This document shows, piece by piece, positions 19,750 through 31,832 of a stretch of 64,000 bases of DNA (position 1 is its first letter; every line of letters starts with the position of its first letter). Position numbers and translations under genes: made by a program. The stretch is from Paracentrotus lividus (lineage: Eukaryota; Echinodermata; Echinoidea; Camarodonta; Echinidae). The stretch covers positions 1 to 64,000 of the forward strand of contig CALNVZ010001280.1 in assembly GCA_940671915.1 (NCBI GenBank). The letters run 5' to 3'. Below the pieces are notes generated by a model. It searched no databases, was not told the origin of the DNA, and worked only from the letters and a program-made list of their open reading frames with translations.

Positions 19750-20388
19750 GTATGAACTCAGCGATGTATCTGTCCTCCTTATACTTTGAAAAATAAAAGC
19801 ATTCTCTTAATTTTACATCTGGAAAGTAGTCATACCAAAATGTTTTTACCTATTATTTCATCGGTTGAATGTCTGCTGGACATATACAAAGCCTTCAAAT
19901 GTACATTTTAGAACAAAAAGGCTTGCCTAATAATGGTATTACTGGCGCGGCTCCGGAGGCAACGGGCTCGCCCCGTCCGTAACTTTAAAAAGATGCTTCA
20001 AAATGGGTATTTTGCAGACCCCGCGGAAAAAGAAAAACATTTTGACGACGACTGACCCGAGTGACCGACTTAACCCTACCCGTAATGATGATATATATCG
20101 ACTGTACAAAATCTGAAATTCAAAATTTTGCCCCCTCCCCGCATGAAATTTGGATTCGGCACTGTATACAGCAAAAATAAATATATGAATTACGATTCTT
20201 GCAATCGAATCGTTAATGTAGAGCGGAGCTATCGCTCAATTGAATAAACTTTTAGATTTTTAATCGCGATCACATTTCGGCCGAAAGTGCTTGTACGAAA
20301 TTTGATTGATTATTTATAAGGTCTACGCAAACAGTATTTTTTTTCTAAAAGATAATTCTTGCCAAAAAAAAGAAATAAATAAAAATGC

Positions 20389-20420
<32 letters not shown>

Positions 20421-20439
20421 TACGGTTTCTTATAAGCGC

Positions 20440-21703
20440 TTTAGGGCGATTCTTTGAAAAGTGAACTTTTTTTGAAAAATATAAGGTTTGTCCTTTTGTT
20501 TAAGCTGCACATTCATATAGAGCATTGTCTGAAGTTTCATGAAATGCATTTTTATCTTAATTTTTACAAATTTTTCATGCTCATGCATAAATTAACATGC
20601 TAAAAACTGAAATAGAAAAAATTGGTATGGTACGTAAATAATACATTTCTTTGACCTGACTTGATTGTATATGCTGGTCTCCTTACTTTGGATATGTATT
20701 CATTTACCCTTTTTAACTTCATTCTTTAAATTAAATGAAAAATAATGTAAGTGTTAACTGATTGGTTTAAGATAATACTAAAGACTAAATTATAATTGCC
20801 ATCACAAATGTCACACACGTGCCATAAAAACACGAAAAGTTAACGCACCCCCGAAAAACCATGGTTCTATTATATTACGATTTTTTTCTCCAAAGCTAGA
20901 TATAATGTGCCTTGCATCTCACCAAATATGAAGCCATGACAGCTTTTAATTTAGTTATTAATTAACTTTGGAATTGGTCACACACGTGACCCACGGGTCA
21001 ACGTGTGTGACCAACTATGGTCATGCCTTAAAAAAGGGACCAGGCTATTCGGCCATTCTTTGAAAAGTGAACCTATTGGGGACAAATAAATTTTTGCTTT
21101 TTTATTTTAAGCTGCATATTCAAATAGAGCAATTTCTGAAGTTTCATGAACTGATGTTCTTTCGTGATTTTTGCAATTGTTCATGCTCATTTGCATAAAT
21201 TAACATAAATGATAATTAAATGGAAAAAACGGTTAAAGAAATATTCATTTTTTTTTAACCCTGACTGGAAATGGATATGCTGACTTCCTTACTTGGCTTA
21301 CTGTCATTCTCATTATTATTTACCTCTATTCCTTTTAATCTAACCCCCCAAAAATACTGTTGTTAAATTGATTATATTATGATAATCAACCCTGGAAATT
21401 AACTGCCCTCAAATTGTCACAACAAGTAACCAGAAAACACAAAAAGTGTTAAGCCCCGTCTTAACCATGGCTCTGGTATTATTATAATTATTTCATCAAA
21501 GCTAGATTTAATGTACCTTGCATCTCACTAAATATGAATCCATGACAAGGTTTTAATTTGATTATTAATTTAGCAAACAAATGGTCAAAACACGTGACCC
21601 GCGGTGGGGGCGGTCATAATTCTGATTATTTTCACCGTTCATTGGCTGAAATTAATTTATTTTAGCATTATTATGCTCCAAATGGTTCTGCAGTTTGCGA
21701 AAA

Positions 21704-21735
<32 letters not shown>

Positions 21736-22715
21736 AAAAAAGAACAAACAAACAAACAAAACAAAACGGTCGAAAAAAAACAGGAAATACATAAGAAATT
21801 AATAAAACAATAAAATACACAAGGAATTTAGTTTCGATATCAATTTTTTTTTCCAAGTACAATTGTTAGGGAATCCTATAAAGATTATGCAAACACAAAA
21901 TTATCATTCCAGAAGCTGTAGTTTGTCAATTAGAACAAAAATTATGAACTTCATACAATGCGTAAATTAGCATAATTAATTTCATATAAAATAAATTATT
22001 ATTATGTATGGGAAATTAACAGTGCTTTCTTTAGTTACATCCACCACACTACCATCGTGCAAATTTCGGCGCGCTCGCGCGATCAACAGCCAAGATCTTA
22101 TAGGGGATCATGGCCCACGTCCCTACCCGCACCCTCTCCCAGTCTTGACAGCTACCAAAACACCCCATTGACTGATTAGGGTGAGTTTCATAAAATTTTT
22201 TACCACTAGCGGATATAGAAATTGCTCGTTAATGTACATTTATTGGATAATACATAATATATTCATTTTTTCTGTACAATTTGCCATAGGTCACACACGT
22301 GACCCACTAAAATGTCACACACGTGACCGACATCACGATATAAATAATAGATTAAAAAAGAAATTTCAGAGATACTCCTATCCAGTGGTATTTTTTGTGT
22401 TAACAGGTCCATAATGCATATCTCACAGGCAATAAGAACATTTCATCATTTTAAAACTCACAGAATTTCAAAATGAAATTGAACTTTCAAAATCATGCCG
22501 TTCTGTGAAGTCACACACGTGACCCACTTCTTTTACCTCTGACCTTGAACATGCATATTGTAAATATCAAAAAATATTTACAAATGATAGCCAACAAAAT
22601 ATATTAGCAGATATTAAAAATTTAAATCAAGTATATTTTTAAAATTGTTAGAGTTTATAGCCAATTTAAAGTCAAGGATTTTGCATAATTTCGGTCACAC
22701 ACGTGACCAAGAATG
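20440..22715. repeat. Copy 2 of the 600 bp tandem units and CACGTG sites
   Basis: Matches 12055-14300 in order. GTCACACACGTGAC-type sites recur near 20810, 20977, 22289, 22314, 22509 and 22694. Poly-A lies at 21700-21740. Nothing additional is present relative to copy 1. Confidence 0.75.
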
Positions 22716-23057
22716 GTCCTTTACCTGTTAAGACCAAATCGCTTACAGTATTACCCGCCGTCATTGGATTCATTTTTCGATCCCGCACTTTACAGTGCCA
22801 CAATCTCCACTCCCTGGGGAGCATTCCAGCCGGTCGCCCTGTTAGTGCGCACACATACTTAACAAAAAAAAAAAAAGGGGGGAGGGGCTGTAGCCCCATA
22901 TTCCCATCCTTAATCATCAGGAACATGTAATATCACAGAAATTTGAATACACTGTTTGTAATACAAGTGGAGATTGGCTCCCGTCAAAATTTTGATCCAG
23001 CTTTAATTTCTAAAAAAGATAATTTTCGCCAAAAAAAAATAAATAAAAATGCATACT

Positions 23058-23225
23058 TAACCACTAAAAAAAAGGGGGGGGGGGGGGCTGATAGCCCCAT
23101 ATCCCATCCTTAATCATCAGGACATGCAATATCACAGAAATTTGAATACACTGTTTGTAATACAAGTGGAGTTTGGCTCCGTCAAAATTTTGATCCAGCT
23201 TTAATTTCTTAAGCTGTATTTTTCC
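23058..23225. repeat. Diverged tandem copy of the 150 bp unit
   Basis: Repeats 22868-23010 (GCCCCATATCCCATCCTTAA, then ATCACAGAAATTTGAATACA), now without the read-error pattern seen in the 8.4 kb block. This is therefore a true tandem repeat. Confidence 0.7.
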
Positions 23226-23809
23226 CTTGCTTCAACTTTCGGAACTCTGGCTATATCTTCGACCTTCCCCAGATGTAAGAAAAAAAAAAAAAGGAAAAAA
23301 AGTCGTCAACCCCCATAAAGCCGTTATTTCTCATTTGGGGCCTTCGTTTTGTTTACCTAGCCGACAAAGACCCCTTCTGTCCGATTACCACTAGGAAATG
23401 CGTCTTTTTATGTTTACAGCATGTACAGTGTTTAGGTCTCTTGTCAATGGGATGGGTTAAAGTAAAAATTGTGATTAGTGAAAATTTGTAATATTTTGTT
23501 CTACCTTATTTTAAAGACAAAAGAAAAAGAAAGAAAATTAAACCATTAAATTTCATTTCCCAAAACTTTTCTTTTATCATTTATGCAAAAATTGTAAATT
23601 GTACATGTTTTATTTTTCACGATAATTTATGTTTGGCTGATATTCTACAATACATTTTTGGAAATATAGATATTCACATGGTCTAAAAATTAAGAAAAAA
23701 CAAAGAAAAAACAAATGAAAATAAAAATTGATCCTTCCCCGAGACAATAGATCTAGCCAAAAATTTAACTTATAGAACAATAATAACACTTTACCTCAGA
23801 CGTGTCTCC
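23226..23809. other. AT-rich spacer, nothing recognised
   Basis: No open frame with a domain, no inverted repeat of note and no tandem repeat. It separates the Ig block from the CACTG element. Confidence 0.5.
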
Positions 23810-23829
23810 TGCACTGAAAACCAAAACGG

Positions 23830-24262
23830 GTAGACCGACTAGCTTTAAAGCTAGTCGTAGTGATGCCCAGACTGACTAGCTATAAAGCTAGTTGGTCACA
23901 ATGGACTAGCTTTCCTTCAACACAACCCGGTTATTACGGACTAGCTTTAAAACTCGTCCGTCTCGACGGACTAGCTTCTCTACGGACTAGCTTGAAAGCT
24001 AGTCCGTCAAGTTAGTCCGTCATGACAGACTAGCTTTAAAGCTAGTCGGTCACGACAGACTAATTTTAAAGCCAGTCCGTCGTGACCGACTAGTTTGACG
24101 GACTAGCATAAAAGTTAGTCGTAGTGATGCCCAGACTGACGAGCTTTTGAGCAGGACTAGCTTTACAGCTAGTCGGTCATGGTGTGAAAGCTAGTCTGTC
24201 GCGCTTTTCTGCCGCGATGTTCTTGCTGCTGTCTTGACAGACTACCATGACGGACGAGGTTA
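23830..24262. repeat. Left subterminal array of GACTAGCTTTAAAGCTAGTC palindromes
   Basis: Around a dozen or more full, variant or half copies, separated by short linkers such as GTAGTGATGCCCAGACTGAC. Variants include GACTAGCTATAAAGCTAGTT and GACTAATTTTAAAGCCAGTC. Each could form a small hairpin or a symmetric binding site. Confidence 0.85.
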
Positions 24263-25170
24263 ATATGGCTTCACCAGCTTGTCAGAGACGTCAAATCTGA
24301 AATATTAGAAGACATTATAAAGATACGATTAAACATGCATTTTGTCACAAGAATTTGAGCAAAAAAAAAAAAACATTTTATTATGATGATATAAATCAGA
24401 AGACAGGAATTAATACAGGAGGTGCAATTATTAGTTAACATTATGGCAATTATCAAATAATGGGGGCAAGGGGCCCAGGGGTTGCCGCCATGGCTTGCAT
24501 CATCATGACTTTTTGTTGTAGGCCTACCTGCTTTTGCATTTTCGGCGTATACACTTGTCCTTGAGAGCCACTTCAAAAACCTTAAAGTCGTGCCTCTAAT
24601 CCAACATACAGATAATGCAACTAATACATGTAATAGTGATGTCCTTTTCGCAATGCGCATGTTATTCAATCAATAGTACCACTTTCTATTCACTGCTGTT
24701 GCTAAGCCAGGCATTCACCAGCAATCTATCTAAGAATAGACGGTTCATGGGTTCTATAGTAACGAAGTATTCAATTAGTCTTGACAGACTAGCATGACGG
24801 ACGAGGTTAATATGGCTTCACCACTGGTCAGAGACGTCAAATCTGAAATATTAGAAGACATTAATAAAAGATACGATTAAAAACATGCATTTTGTCACAA
24901 GAATTTGAGCAAAAAATAAAAAATAAAAATAAATAAATAAATAAATAAAATTTTATTATGATGATATAAATCAGAAGACAGGAATTAATACAGGAGGCAC
25001 AATTAGTTAACATTATGGCAATTAACAAATAAATGGGGGCACGGGGCCCAGGAGTCGCCGCCATGGCTTGCATCATCATGACTTTTTGTTGTAGGCCTAC
25101 CTGCTTTCGCATTTTCGGCGTATACACTTGCCTTGAGAGCCACTTCAGAATCCCAAAGTCGCGCCTCTAA
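24233..25170. repeat. Direct repeat inside the CACTG element
   Basis: The block starting CTTGACAGACTA at 24233 and again at 24780 shares the following ~370 bp (GACGGACGAGGTTAATATGG, then TTATGATGATATAAATCAG and so on). The first copy lacks what lies between about 25160 and 25515 of the second, jumping directly to CATACAGATAATGC. One is a deletion derivative of the other. Confidence 0.75.
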
Positions 25171-25560
25171 TCCAATATTCTTTTCTTTCAGATACAAGTA
25201 ATCTAAAAGAAAAGTGGCGCCTATATTTATTATTAGATTAAATTCAATTTTCATAATTTAATGTGATTGTTACTATCGTTGTAAAATGCACACAATTTTA
25301 ATTTGATTTGGCAAGACATAATTTTTCGCGTTGGTTATTATATCATTAATCTATGTGAAAAAATTAAGCTATCTGTGAACTGAAACATAAGGAATTAAAA
25401 AAGAGTACTCACACATTCATGTCACAGGAAGGAGATCGCCATTATAATCAAAATTCTGAAGCTTTACGGGTATATCCAGTGTGCGTCTTTACAGTTTGCT
25501 CATTAAATGGAATTCACATACAGATAATGCAACTAATACATGTAATAGTGATGTCCTTTT

Positions 25561-26356
25561 TTTTTATATAATTTTGTCTTTAATAAACAAATCATCAAAC
25601 AGAATCACAATATATACAAGTAATCATTACACAATTGGATATACAAAAAGCAAAAATAAATAAATCAGCAAAAATAATAACATAAAAAGGGGCAGAACAG
25701 AACTCAAATCAGTATAACAGGGGTCTTAAATACATTCCTTTGTACAAAAGGTATTGTCGAGGGTTGCGGAGGAAAGCCAACACATTTGAACACAGTATAG
25801 GCCTACATGTAAAAATTAAATCATTAGGTACAGTTTTTAAGAGGATACACTGATTAATTATACAAGGAGATAAAGTATAAGATTGGATACAGTATCAGTA
25901 TCTAATGTAGTGTATACTGTATAGGCCGATTGCATCATACTATTTGTGAACAATATAGAGAAAAATAATAGAAAATACCAATAACTTCCGTTTAGTTGTG
26001 ACTCATGTAGAAAAAAAAGATAACAAATACAGTGAGTAAGAAACGAGAAAAATCATATAGTAAACCTCCACTTCTTAAAATGAAGATGTAATTTGTTGCT
26101 CTTTTTGGCTGAAAAATACTCGATTTCTTTTGTTTTCTTTACAAAGCGTTTGAATGCAATAAAATTGGGAGGATTGTTATTAAACTTGCAGGTATAAATA
26201 TAAATATTTCAACAACAAAAACAAAGTAGGTAAGAAATTTATTCATTACAAATACCAAACAATTTATCAAAGTTAGATAACTTGAAGGAGTTCCACAATT
26301 TCTGTGAAATAACATCTAAAAGACTTGCCAAATTGGAACAACCTCCTCGCCATCGC
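25561..26356 (-). mobile_element. Retroposon insertion with 15 bp target duplication
   Basis: The 796 bp insert is flanked by TAGTGATGTCCTTTT at 25546-25560 and 26357-26371, a perfect 15 bp duplication. The left edge continues as a T run, that is, a 3' poly-A tail on the minus strand, after TTTATTAAAGACAAAATTAT. The uninterrupted site is present in the same window at about 24643-24660, and a diverged empty site near 43780-43800. No open frame or domain is seen, so it is a 5'-truncated LINE, SINE-like element or processed copy of unknown source. Confidence 0.8.
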
Positions 26357-27345
26357 TAGTGATGTCCTTTTCGCAATGCGCATGTTATTCAATCAATTGT
26401 ACCACTTTTCTATTCACTGCTGTTGCTAAGCCAGGCATTCACCAGCAATCTATAAGAATAGACGGTTCATTGGTTCTATAGTAACGAAGTATTCAATTAG
26501 CCTGTAATTAAAGGCGCGGTCCACTGGCTCTTTAGGATGATTTGCGTATGAATTGCGGATTGTTTGTTTGTTTTTGTTTTTTGTTGCAGAATGAACGAAT
26601 TTGTATACGCAACTCATGCGCAATTAATCCTCCGTCAGTGGGACGGGGCCTTAAAGAATGGAACAATATTTCTAACCTACTCGTGAATGGCATACTTGTC
26701 ACGATTTATGTTATTTCGGCTATCGTAATGCTCTCAGATTGTCAAGCAAAAACAACCTTTGTTGAGAATGTTGATTGTATCCAACTTCTATTCACTGTTG
26801 TTGCTAAGCCGGGAATTCACCAGCAATCTGTAAGAAAATACCGGGTTCTTGAGTTCTATAGTAAACAAGGTATTCAATTAGCCCTGTAATTGAGAATGGA
26901 GAACAAATTTGGAATCTACCGGTACTCGTGAATTGCATACTTGTCATGATAGATGTTATGTCTCGTAAGCTTTCAGATATAACGACCTTTGTTTCAGAAT
27001 GTATCAACTTGATTATGCTCGGAAACAGAATAAATAGAGAAGTAGCATTTGAAACGACATTGCAGACTATTTGTAATCGAAAAGCTAGGTCAGTCATCTA
27101 ATGGTGAACTGTCCCACCCCCTACTTTTATTTGGACCTATCGGTCACGTGATGGACTAGCATCAAGCTTGACGCGGACGAGCTTTAAAAGCTCGTTCCGG
27201 TCAAGTTGAGAGATGTAGATGTCAATTGTATCTGTGCGTCTTGACGGACTTAAGCATGGCAGAACTAGCTTTAAAACTAGTCCGTCTTGACCGACTAGCT
27301 TTAAAGCTAGTCGGTCCATTGACGGACGAGGTTAGGTTTTCAGTG

Positions 27346-28002
27346 TGGCCATGCTGAAATTAAAATTCAGGAGATAAATGAACATCATGCAAATGAGAAT
27401 AAAAATAAAAGAAGAATAAATAATAGAAGAGAAGCAATGAATCAAAATTTTATGGATTGTATACGTCATTATAGACCGTAATGGGCTCCAACCCCACCCC
27501 TCCCCATATGGGGAGGGGCTTGCAACGATCGTCTGCGTTCGCGGAGCGGGGATGGAGCGGGGATGGCCGCACCCTTTCGTGAACACCGCGGGGGAGGGCC
27601 TTTTCCTCAGAAGGCGGGCTTTGAGGAGGGAGTAAAAATTAACGCACCAGTTCGGGGAACACGGGGTGGGGGGGGGGGGCTTTTCTCGATAGCTGTGTTT
27701 AGTAGTTTTTAACGAGGTCATCTTTGAATGTTAAGTTATCATAAAATATAGGTTTATCCCGGTCACTTTCATACAAATATCATTTGAATCTATTTTAAGA
27801 TCATTCATTTTCACCACAGTTGTGATCGTTTGGGCCAACCTCCATTTAAACTTACATTAAGTTCCTTCAATTCATTTATTTATGCAATGATCTTTTTAAA
27901 TGTGCCAAGTCGATTTTAAAAAGTAGCATAAGCGTTTAAAGAATTTTGATTCAATTTCATTTTTGCTTCGTTTGAGATTTTAATCCTTGTAAAGCATTCT
28001 TC
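27346..28002. repeat. Intergenic stretch with a GC-rich repeat
   Basis: Positions about 27530-27700 (TTGCAACGATCGTCTGCGTT, CGCACCCTTTCGTGAACACC) recur in reverse complement at 36480-36660. The rest is AT-rich without recognisable content. Confidence 0.7.
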
Positions 28003-29400
28003 GAACCAGTCATCTAAGTTTAGATAAAGAACATTCAACTTTAAAATTGGAAATGTTCAATATTTCTTTTCGCTCGATCGAATTAATTAATACGTGCAAC
28101 ACATTTAGAATAAGAGTCGTTTGCATTGAAACTTTATGCATAGATTATGAGAAATATGCATTCAAATTCAAATAGGGATGGCCTCGGACTTTCTAAGGTC
28201 ATTCAAATTCATTATAAGGCAAGCATGTTAAAAATAAGTGTATTCTATTTAAGATTCATTCGTCAAGAAGATAATTATGATATTGTAGGTTATCAAAACG
28301 GTTTACCATGACTTTGTTCACCCTGCAGCCATGGATAAGTCCCTCATAGCAACGAAAACGAAATAGTGGATGCAAAGGCAAAAAGAAAGAACACTGGACA
28401 CGCACATATAATTTATTATTGAAAGTAATACCAAGACTTGTATGTTTCCCTATTAAAAATCAAGACTTGATTTTCACATGGACCTATTATATGAAAGAAA
28501 AGCCCTAAGAAAAGGCCCGTATATGCCCCCATATAAAAATATCTATATTATGTAAAAAAAAAAAAAAAAAAAAAAAATCTGTAATGTCCGAACTAAAAAG
28601 AAAAGAAACAAAATCCATTATGAAATGTGTCTCTTTAAGTGTTTTCGATTTAATGCAAGACGTAAAGATTGAAAGAAACAAACAAAGCAAAAAAATAAAA
28701 AATATTTCTTTGATATAAGACTAATATCAGATGCAAATAGAGCAAAATACAATATTAACACGGAAAAATAGACAACAGCCTGTATTATATATTTTTGACT
28801 AACCTTAAAGTGGAATATTAAAGAAGAGGCCAATCTTGTTGAATTCAATTGCATTATCAAGTTTAGTACATGAGAAACAGAACGCCGTTTAGTTGATCCC
28901 TTTAGCATATTGCGTTCACGAGAAATGCTGCTTTGAACATTGTATCCACAATCGGGTTCAATTGGAAGATCTGTGGATATTTTCAAGGGCTGTTTGATGA
29001 CGTCACAAGTGTGAGGAGCAAACCCGGAAGTAATGCATGAAGCATATCTATTACTATCTATAATGCATTGTAGAAAGATAAAACAATCGAGACAGAAAAT
29101 AAATACCATTAGGAATAAAGAGAAATCAATGAATTAGAAAATAGAAACAACAAATAATTATGTTTAGGAAATAGAGAAAACAATAAATAACATAAGGAAA
29201 AACAATGAATAACATGAAGAAAGAGAGAAACAATGAATTACATAAGGAGGTGAGAAAAACAATGAATAATATAAGGAAAGAGAGAAAAACGATGAATAAC
29301 ATAAAGAAAGTGAGAAAAACAATGAATAACATAAGGAAAGTGAGAAAAAAATGAATAACATAAGGAAAGTGAGAAAAACAATGAATAACATAGGGAAAGT
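28003..29400 (+). repeat. Duplicated 1.4 kb block, copy 1
   Basis: Matches 29433-30780 in order: CAGTCATCTAAGTTTAGATA, TTTCGCTCGATCGAATTAAT, AATATGCATTCAAATTC, the A run near 28555, and the start of the 30 bp minisatellite. The two copies differ mainly by single-base indels. An antisense 163-codon frame at 28618-29109 has no recognised domain and is broken in copy 2, so it is not called as a gene. Confidence 0.75.
29155..29400. repeat. 30 bp minisatellite, first segment
   Basis: Start of the array with unit AGGAAAGTGAGAAAAACAAT followed by GAATAACATA. It is broken by the start of the second 1.4 kb copy. Confidence 0.85.
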
Positions 29401-29432
29401 AAAAAAAAAAAGACTTGATAAAGGCTTCTCGA

Positions 29433-30780
29433 ACTCAAGTCATCTAAGTTTAGATAAAGACATTCAACTTTAAAATTGAAATGTTCAATATTTCTTTTCG
29501 CTCGATCGATTAAATTAATACGTGCAACACATTTAGATAAGAGTCGTTTGCATTGAAACTTTATGCATAGATTATGAGAAATTGCATTCAAATTCAAATA
29601 GGGATGGCCTCGGACTTTCTAAGGTCATTCAATATTCATTATTAAGGCAAGCATGTTAAAAATAAGTGTATTCATTTAAGATTCATGTCGTCAAGAAGAT
29701 AATTATGATAGTAGGTTATCAAACGGTTTACCATGACTTTGTTCACCCTGCAGCCATGGGATAGTCCCTGCATAGCAACGAAAACGAAATAGTGGATGCA
29801 AAGGCAAAAAGAAAGAACACTGGACACGCACATATATTTATTATTGAAAAGTAATACAGACTTGTAGTTTCCCTTTAAAAATCAGACTTTGATTTTCACA
29901 TGGACGCTATTATATGAAAGAAAGCCCTAAGAAGAAGAGGCCGCGTATATGCCCATATAAAAATATCTATATTAATGTAAAAAAAAAAAAAAAAAAAAAA
30001 ATCTGTAATGTCCGAACTAAAAAGATAAGAAACAAAATCCATTATGATAAGTGTCTCTTTAAGTGTTTTCGATTTATGCAAGACGTAAAGATTGAAAGAA
30101 CAAACAAAGCAAAAAAATAAAAAATATTTCTTTGATATAGAGACTAATATAGATGCAAATAGAGCAAAATACAATATTAACACGGAAAAATAGACAACAG
30201 CCTGTATATTATATTTTTTGACTAACTAAAGTGGAATATTAAAGAAGAGGCCAATCTTGTTGAATTCAATATGCATTAACAAGTTTTTAGTAATGAGAAA
30301 CAGAACGCGTTTAGTTGATCCCTTTAGCATATTGCGTCACGAGAAATGCTGCTTTGAACATGTATCCACAATCGGGTTCAATTGGAAGATCTGTGGATAT
30401 TTTCAAGGGCTGTTTGAGAGCGTCACAAGTGTGAGGAGCAAACCGGAAGTATGCATGAGCATATCTATTACTTATCTATAATGCATTGGTAGAAAGATAA
30501 AACAATCGAGACAGAAAATAAATACCATTAGGAATAAAGAGAAATAATGAATTAGAAAATTGAAACAACAAATAATTATGTTTAGGAAATAGAGAAACAA
30601 TAAATAACATAAGGAAAAAAATGAATAACATGAAGAAAGAGAGAAACATGTAATTACATAAGGAGGTGAGAAAACAATGAATAATATAAGGAAAGAGAGA
30701 AAAACGATGAATAAAAAAGAAGTGAGAAAAACAATGAATACATAAGGAAAGTGAGAAAAAATGAATTACATAAGGAAGTG
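29433..30780 (+). repeat. Duplicated 1.4 kb block, copy 2
   Basis: Ends two bases before the 25-N gap inside the minisatellite. As with the Ig block, small indels dominate the differences from copy 1, so an assembly overlap is a strong alternative to a real duplication. Confidence 0.75.
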
Positions 30781-31832
30781 AGNNNNNNNNNNNNNNNNNN
30801 NNNNNNNAGAATGGAGTAAGCATAAGGAAGTGAAGAAAAACAATGAAGTAATATAAGGAAGATAAGAACAATGAAGCATAAGAAATTAAGAGGGAAAAAC
30901 AATGAATAACATAGGGAAAGTAAAAAAAAAAAGAATGAGTAACATAAGGAAAGTGAGAAAAACAATGAATAATATAAGGAAAGATAGAAAAACAATGGAA
31001 CATAAAGAAATTGGGAATAACAATGAATAACATAAGGAAGGTGAGAAAAAACAATGAATAACATAAGGAAAGAGAGAAAAAACAAAGAATAACATAAGAT
31101 AAAAGAGGAAAACAATGAATAACATAAAGAAAGTGAGAAAAACAATGAATAACATAAAGAAAGTGAGGAAAACAATGAATAACATAAGGAAAGTGAGAAA
31201 AACAATGAATAATATAAGGAACGCGAGAAAAACAATAACATTAAAAAGTGAGAAAAACAAGAGAGAAAAACAATGAATAACATAAGAAAGAGAGAAAAAC
31301 AATGAATAACATAAGGAAAGTGAGAAAAAACAATGAATAACATAAGGAAAGAGAGAAAAACAATGAATAACATAAGGAAAGAGAGGAAAACAATGAATAA
31401 CATAAGGAAAGAGAGAAAAACAATGAATAACATAAGGAAAGCAAGAAAAACAATGAATAACATAAGGAAAGCGAGAAAAACAATAACATAAAAAAGTGAG
31501 AAAAACAATGAATGACATAAGGAAAGAGAGAAAAACAATGAATAACATAAGGAAAGAGAGAAAAACAATGATTAACATAAGGAAAGTAAAAAAAAAACAA
31601 TGAGCAACATAAGGAAAGTGAGAAAAACAATGAATAACATAAGGAAAGACAGAAAAACAATGGATAACATAAGGAAATTGAGAAAAACAACGAATAACAT
31701 AAGGAAAGAGAGAAATACAATAAATAACATAAGGAAAGCAGAAATATCAACTCCATGGGTATGGAAGGAGATACAACGGATTACATCAGGAAATAGGGAA
31801 ACAATAAATAACATAAGGAAAGTGAGGAAAAC
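30570..31832. repeat. 30 bp minisatellite array, main segment
   Basis: About 40 units of AGGAAAGAGAGAAAAACAAT followed by GAATAACATA, interrupted by the gap at 30783-30807. Because the unit is a multiple of three and has no stop in several frames, it yields long open frames on both strands (on the minus strand a ten-residue MLFIVFLSFL-type repeat; on the plus strand NNIRKVRKTM-type). These are not genes. Short units with AACAATAACAT in place of the full unit occur near 31230 and 31480, showing a higher-order period of about 250 bp. Confidence 0.9.
30783..30807. other. Assembly gap of exactly 25 N in the minisatellite
   Basis: Minisatellite sequence lies on both sides, so array length is not known. 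Confidence 0.95.

Larger units (their letters stand above)
14675..23057 (+). repeat. Second copy of the 6.25-14.65 kb Ig-gene block
   Basis: Collinear with about 6253-14648 from the centre of the fold-back MITE to the ATGCATACTT before the gap. Differences are overwhelmingly one- or two-base insertions and deletions, often in doubled bases (GGCGTTGAATTG in copy 1, GGCGTGAATG here), which is the error style of uncorrected single-molecule reads. The stretches 18765-18990 and 10390-10590 differ more deeply. This is either a tandem duplication or, more likely, an unmerged overlap or haplotype. Confidence 0.85.
23812..27345. mobile_element. CACTG-ended transposon (CACTA-like) with palindromic subterminal arrays, copy 1
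   Basis: Ends are CACTGAAAACC at 23812 and GGTTAGGTTTTCAGTG ending at 27345, flanked by TG on both sides (23810-23811, 27346-27347), a possible 2 bp duplication. The first ~450 bp and last ~200 bp are packed with variants of the perfect 20 bp palindrome GACTAGCTTTAAAGCTAGTC (exact at 23837-23856, 24028-24047 and 27293-27312) and half sites GACGGACTAGC. Dense subterminal repeats with CACT ends recall En/Spm (CACTA) elements, where they bind transposase. No transposase frame exists inside. The interior contains a direct repeat (24233 onward and 24780 onward) and a nested retroposon at 25561-26356. Confidence 0.65.

Noticed and set aside
26542-26889. 115-codon frame inside the CACTG element as transposase
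   Set aside because: No DDE-type motif or similarity recognised; not kept open in the second element.
28618-29109. 163-codon minus-strand frame
   Set aside because: No domain, composition of AT-rich noise, and broken in the duplicated copy.
30476-31814. Five overlapping minus-strand open frames of 80-304 codons rich in Leu, Phe, Ile and Tyr
   Set aside because: They are frames of a 30 bp minisatellite without stops and run through the N gap; they are low-complexity and mutually overlapping.
29155-31832. CRISPR-like regular repeats
   Set aside because: Units are contiguous with no unique spacers; this is a eukaryotic minisatellite. The same applies to the CCAATTGG arrays.
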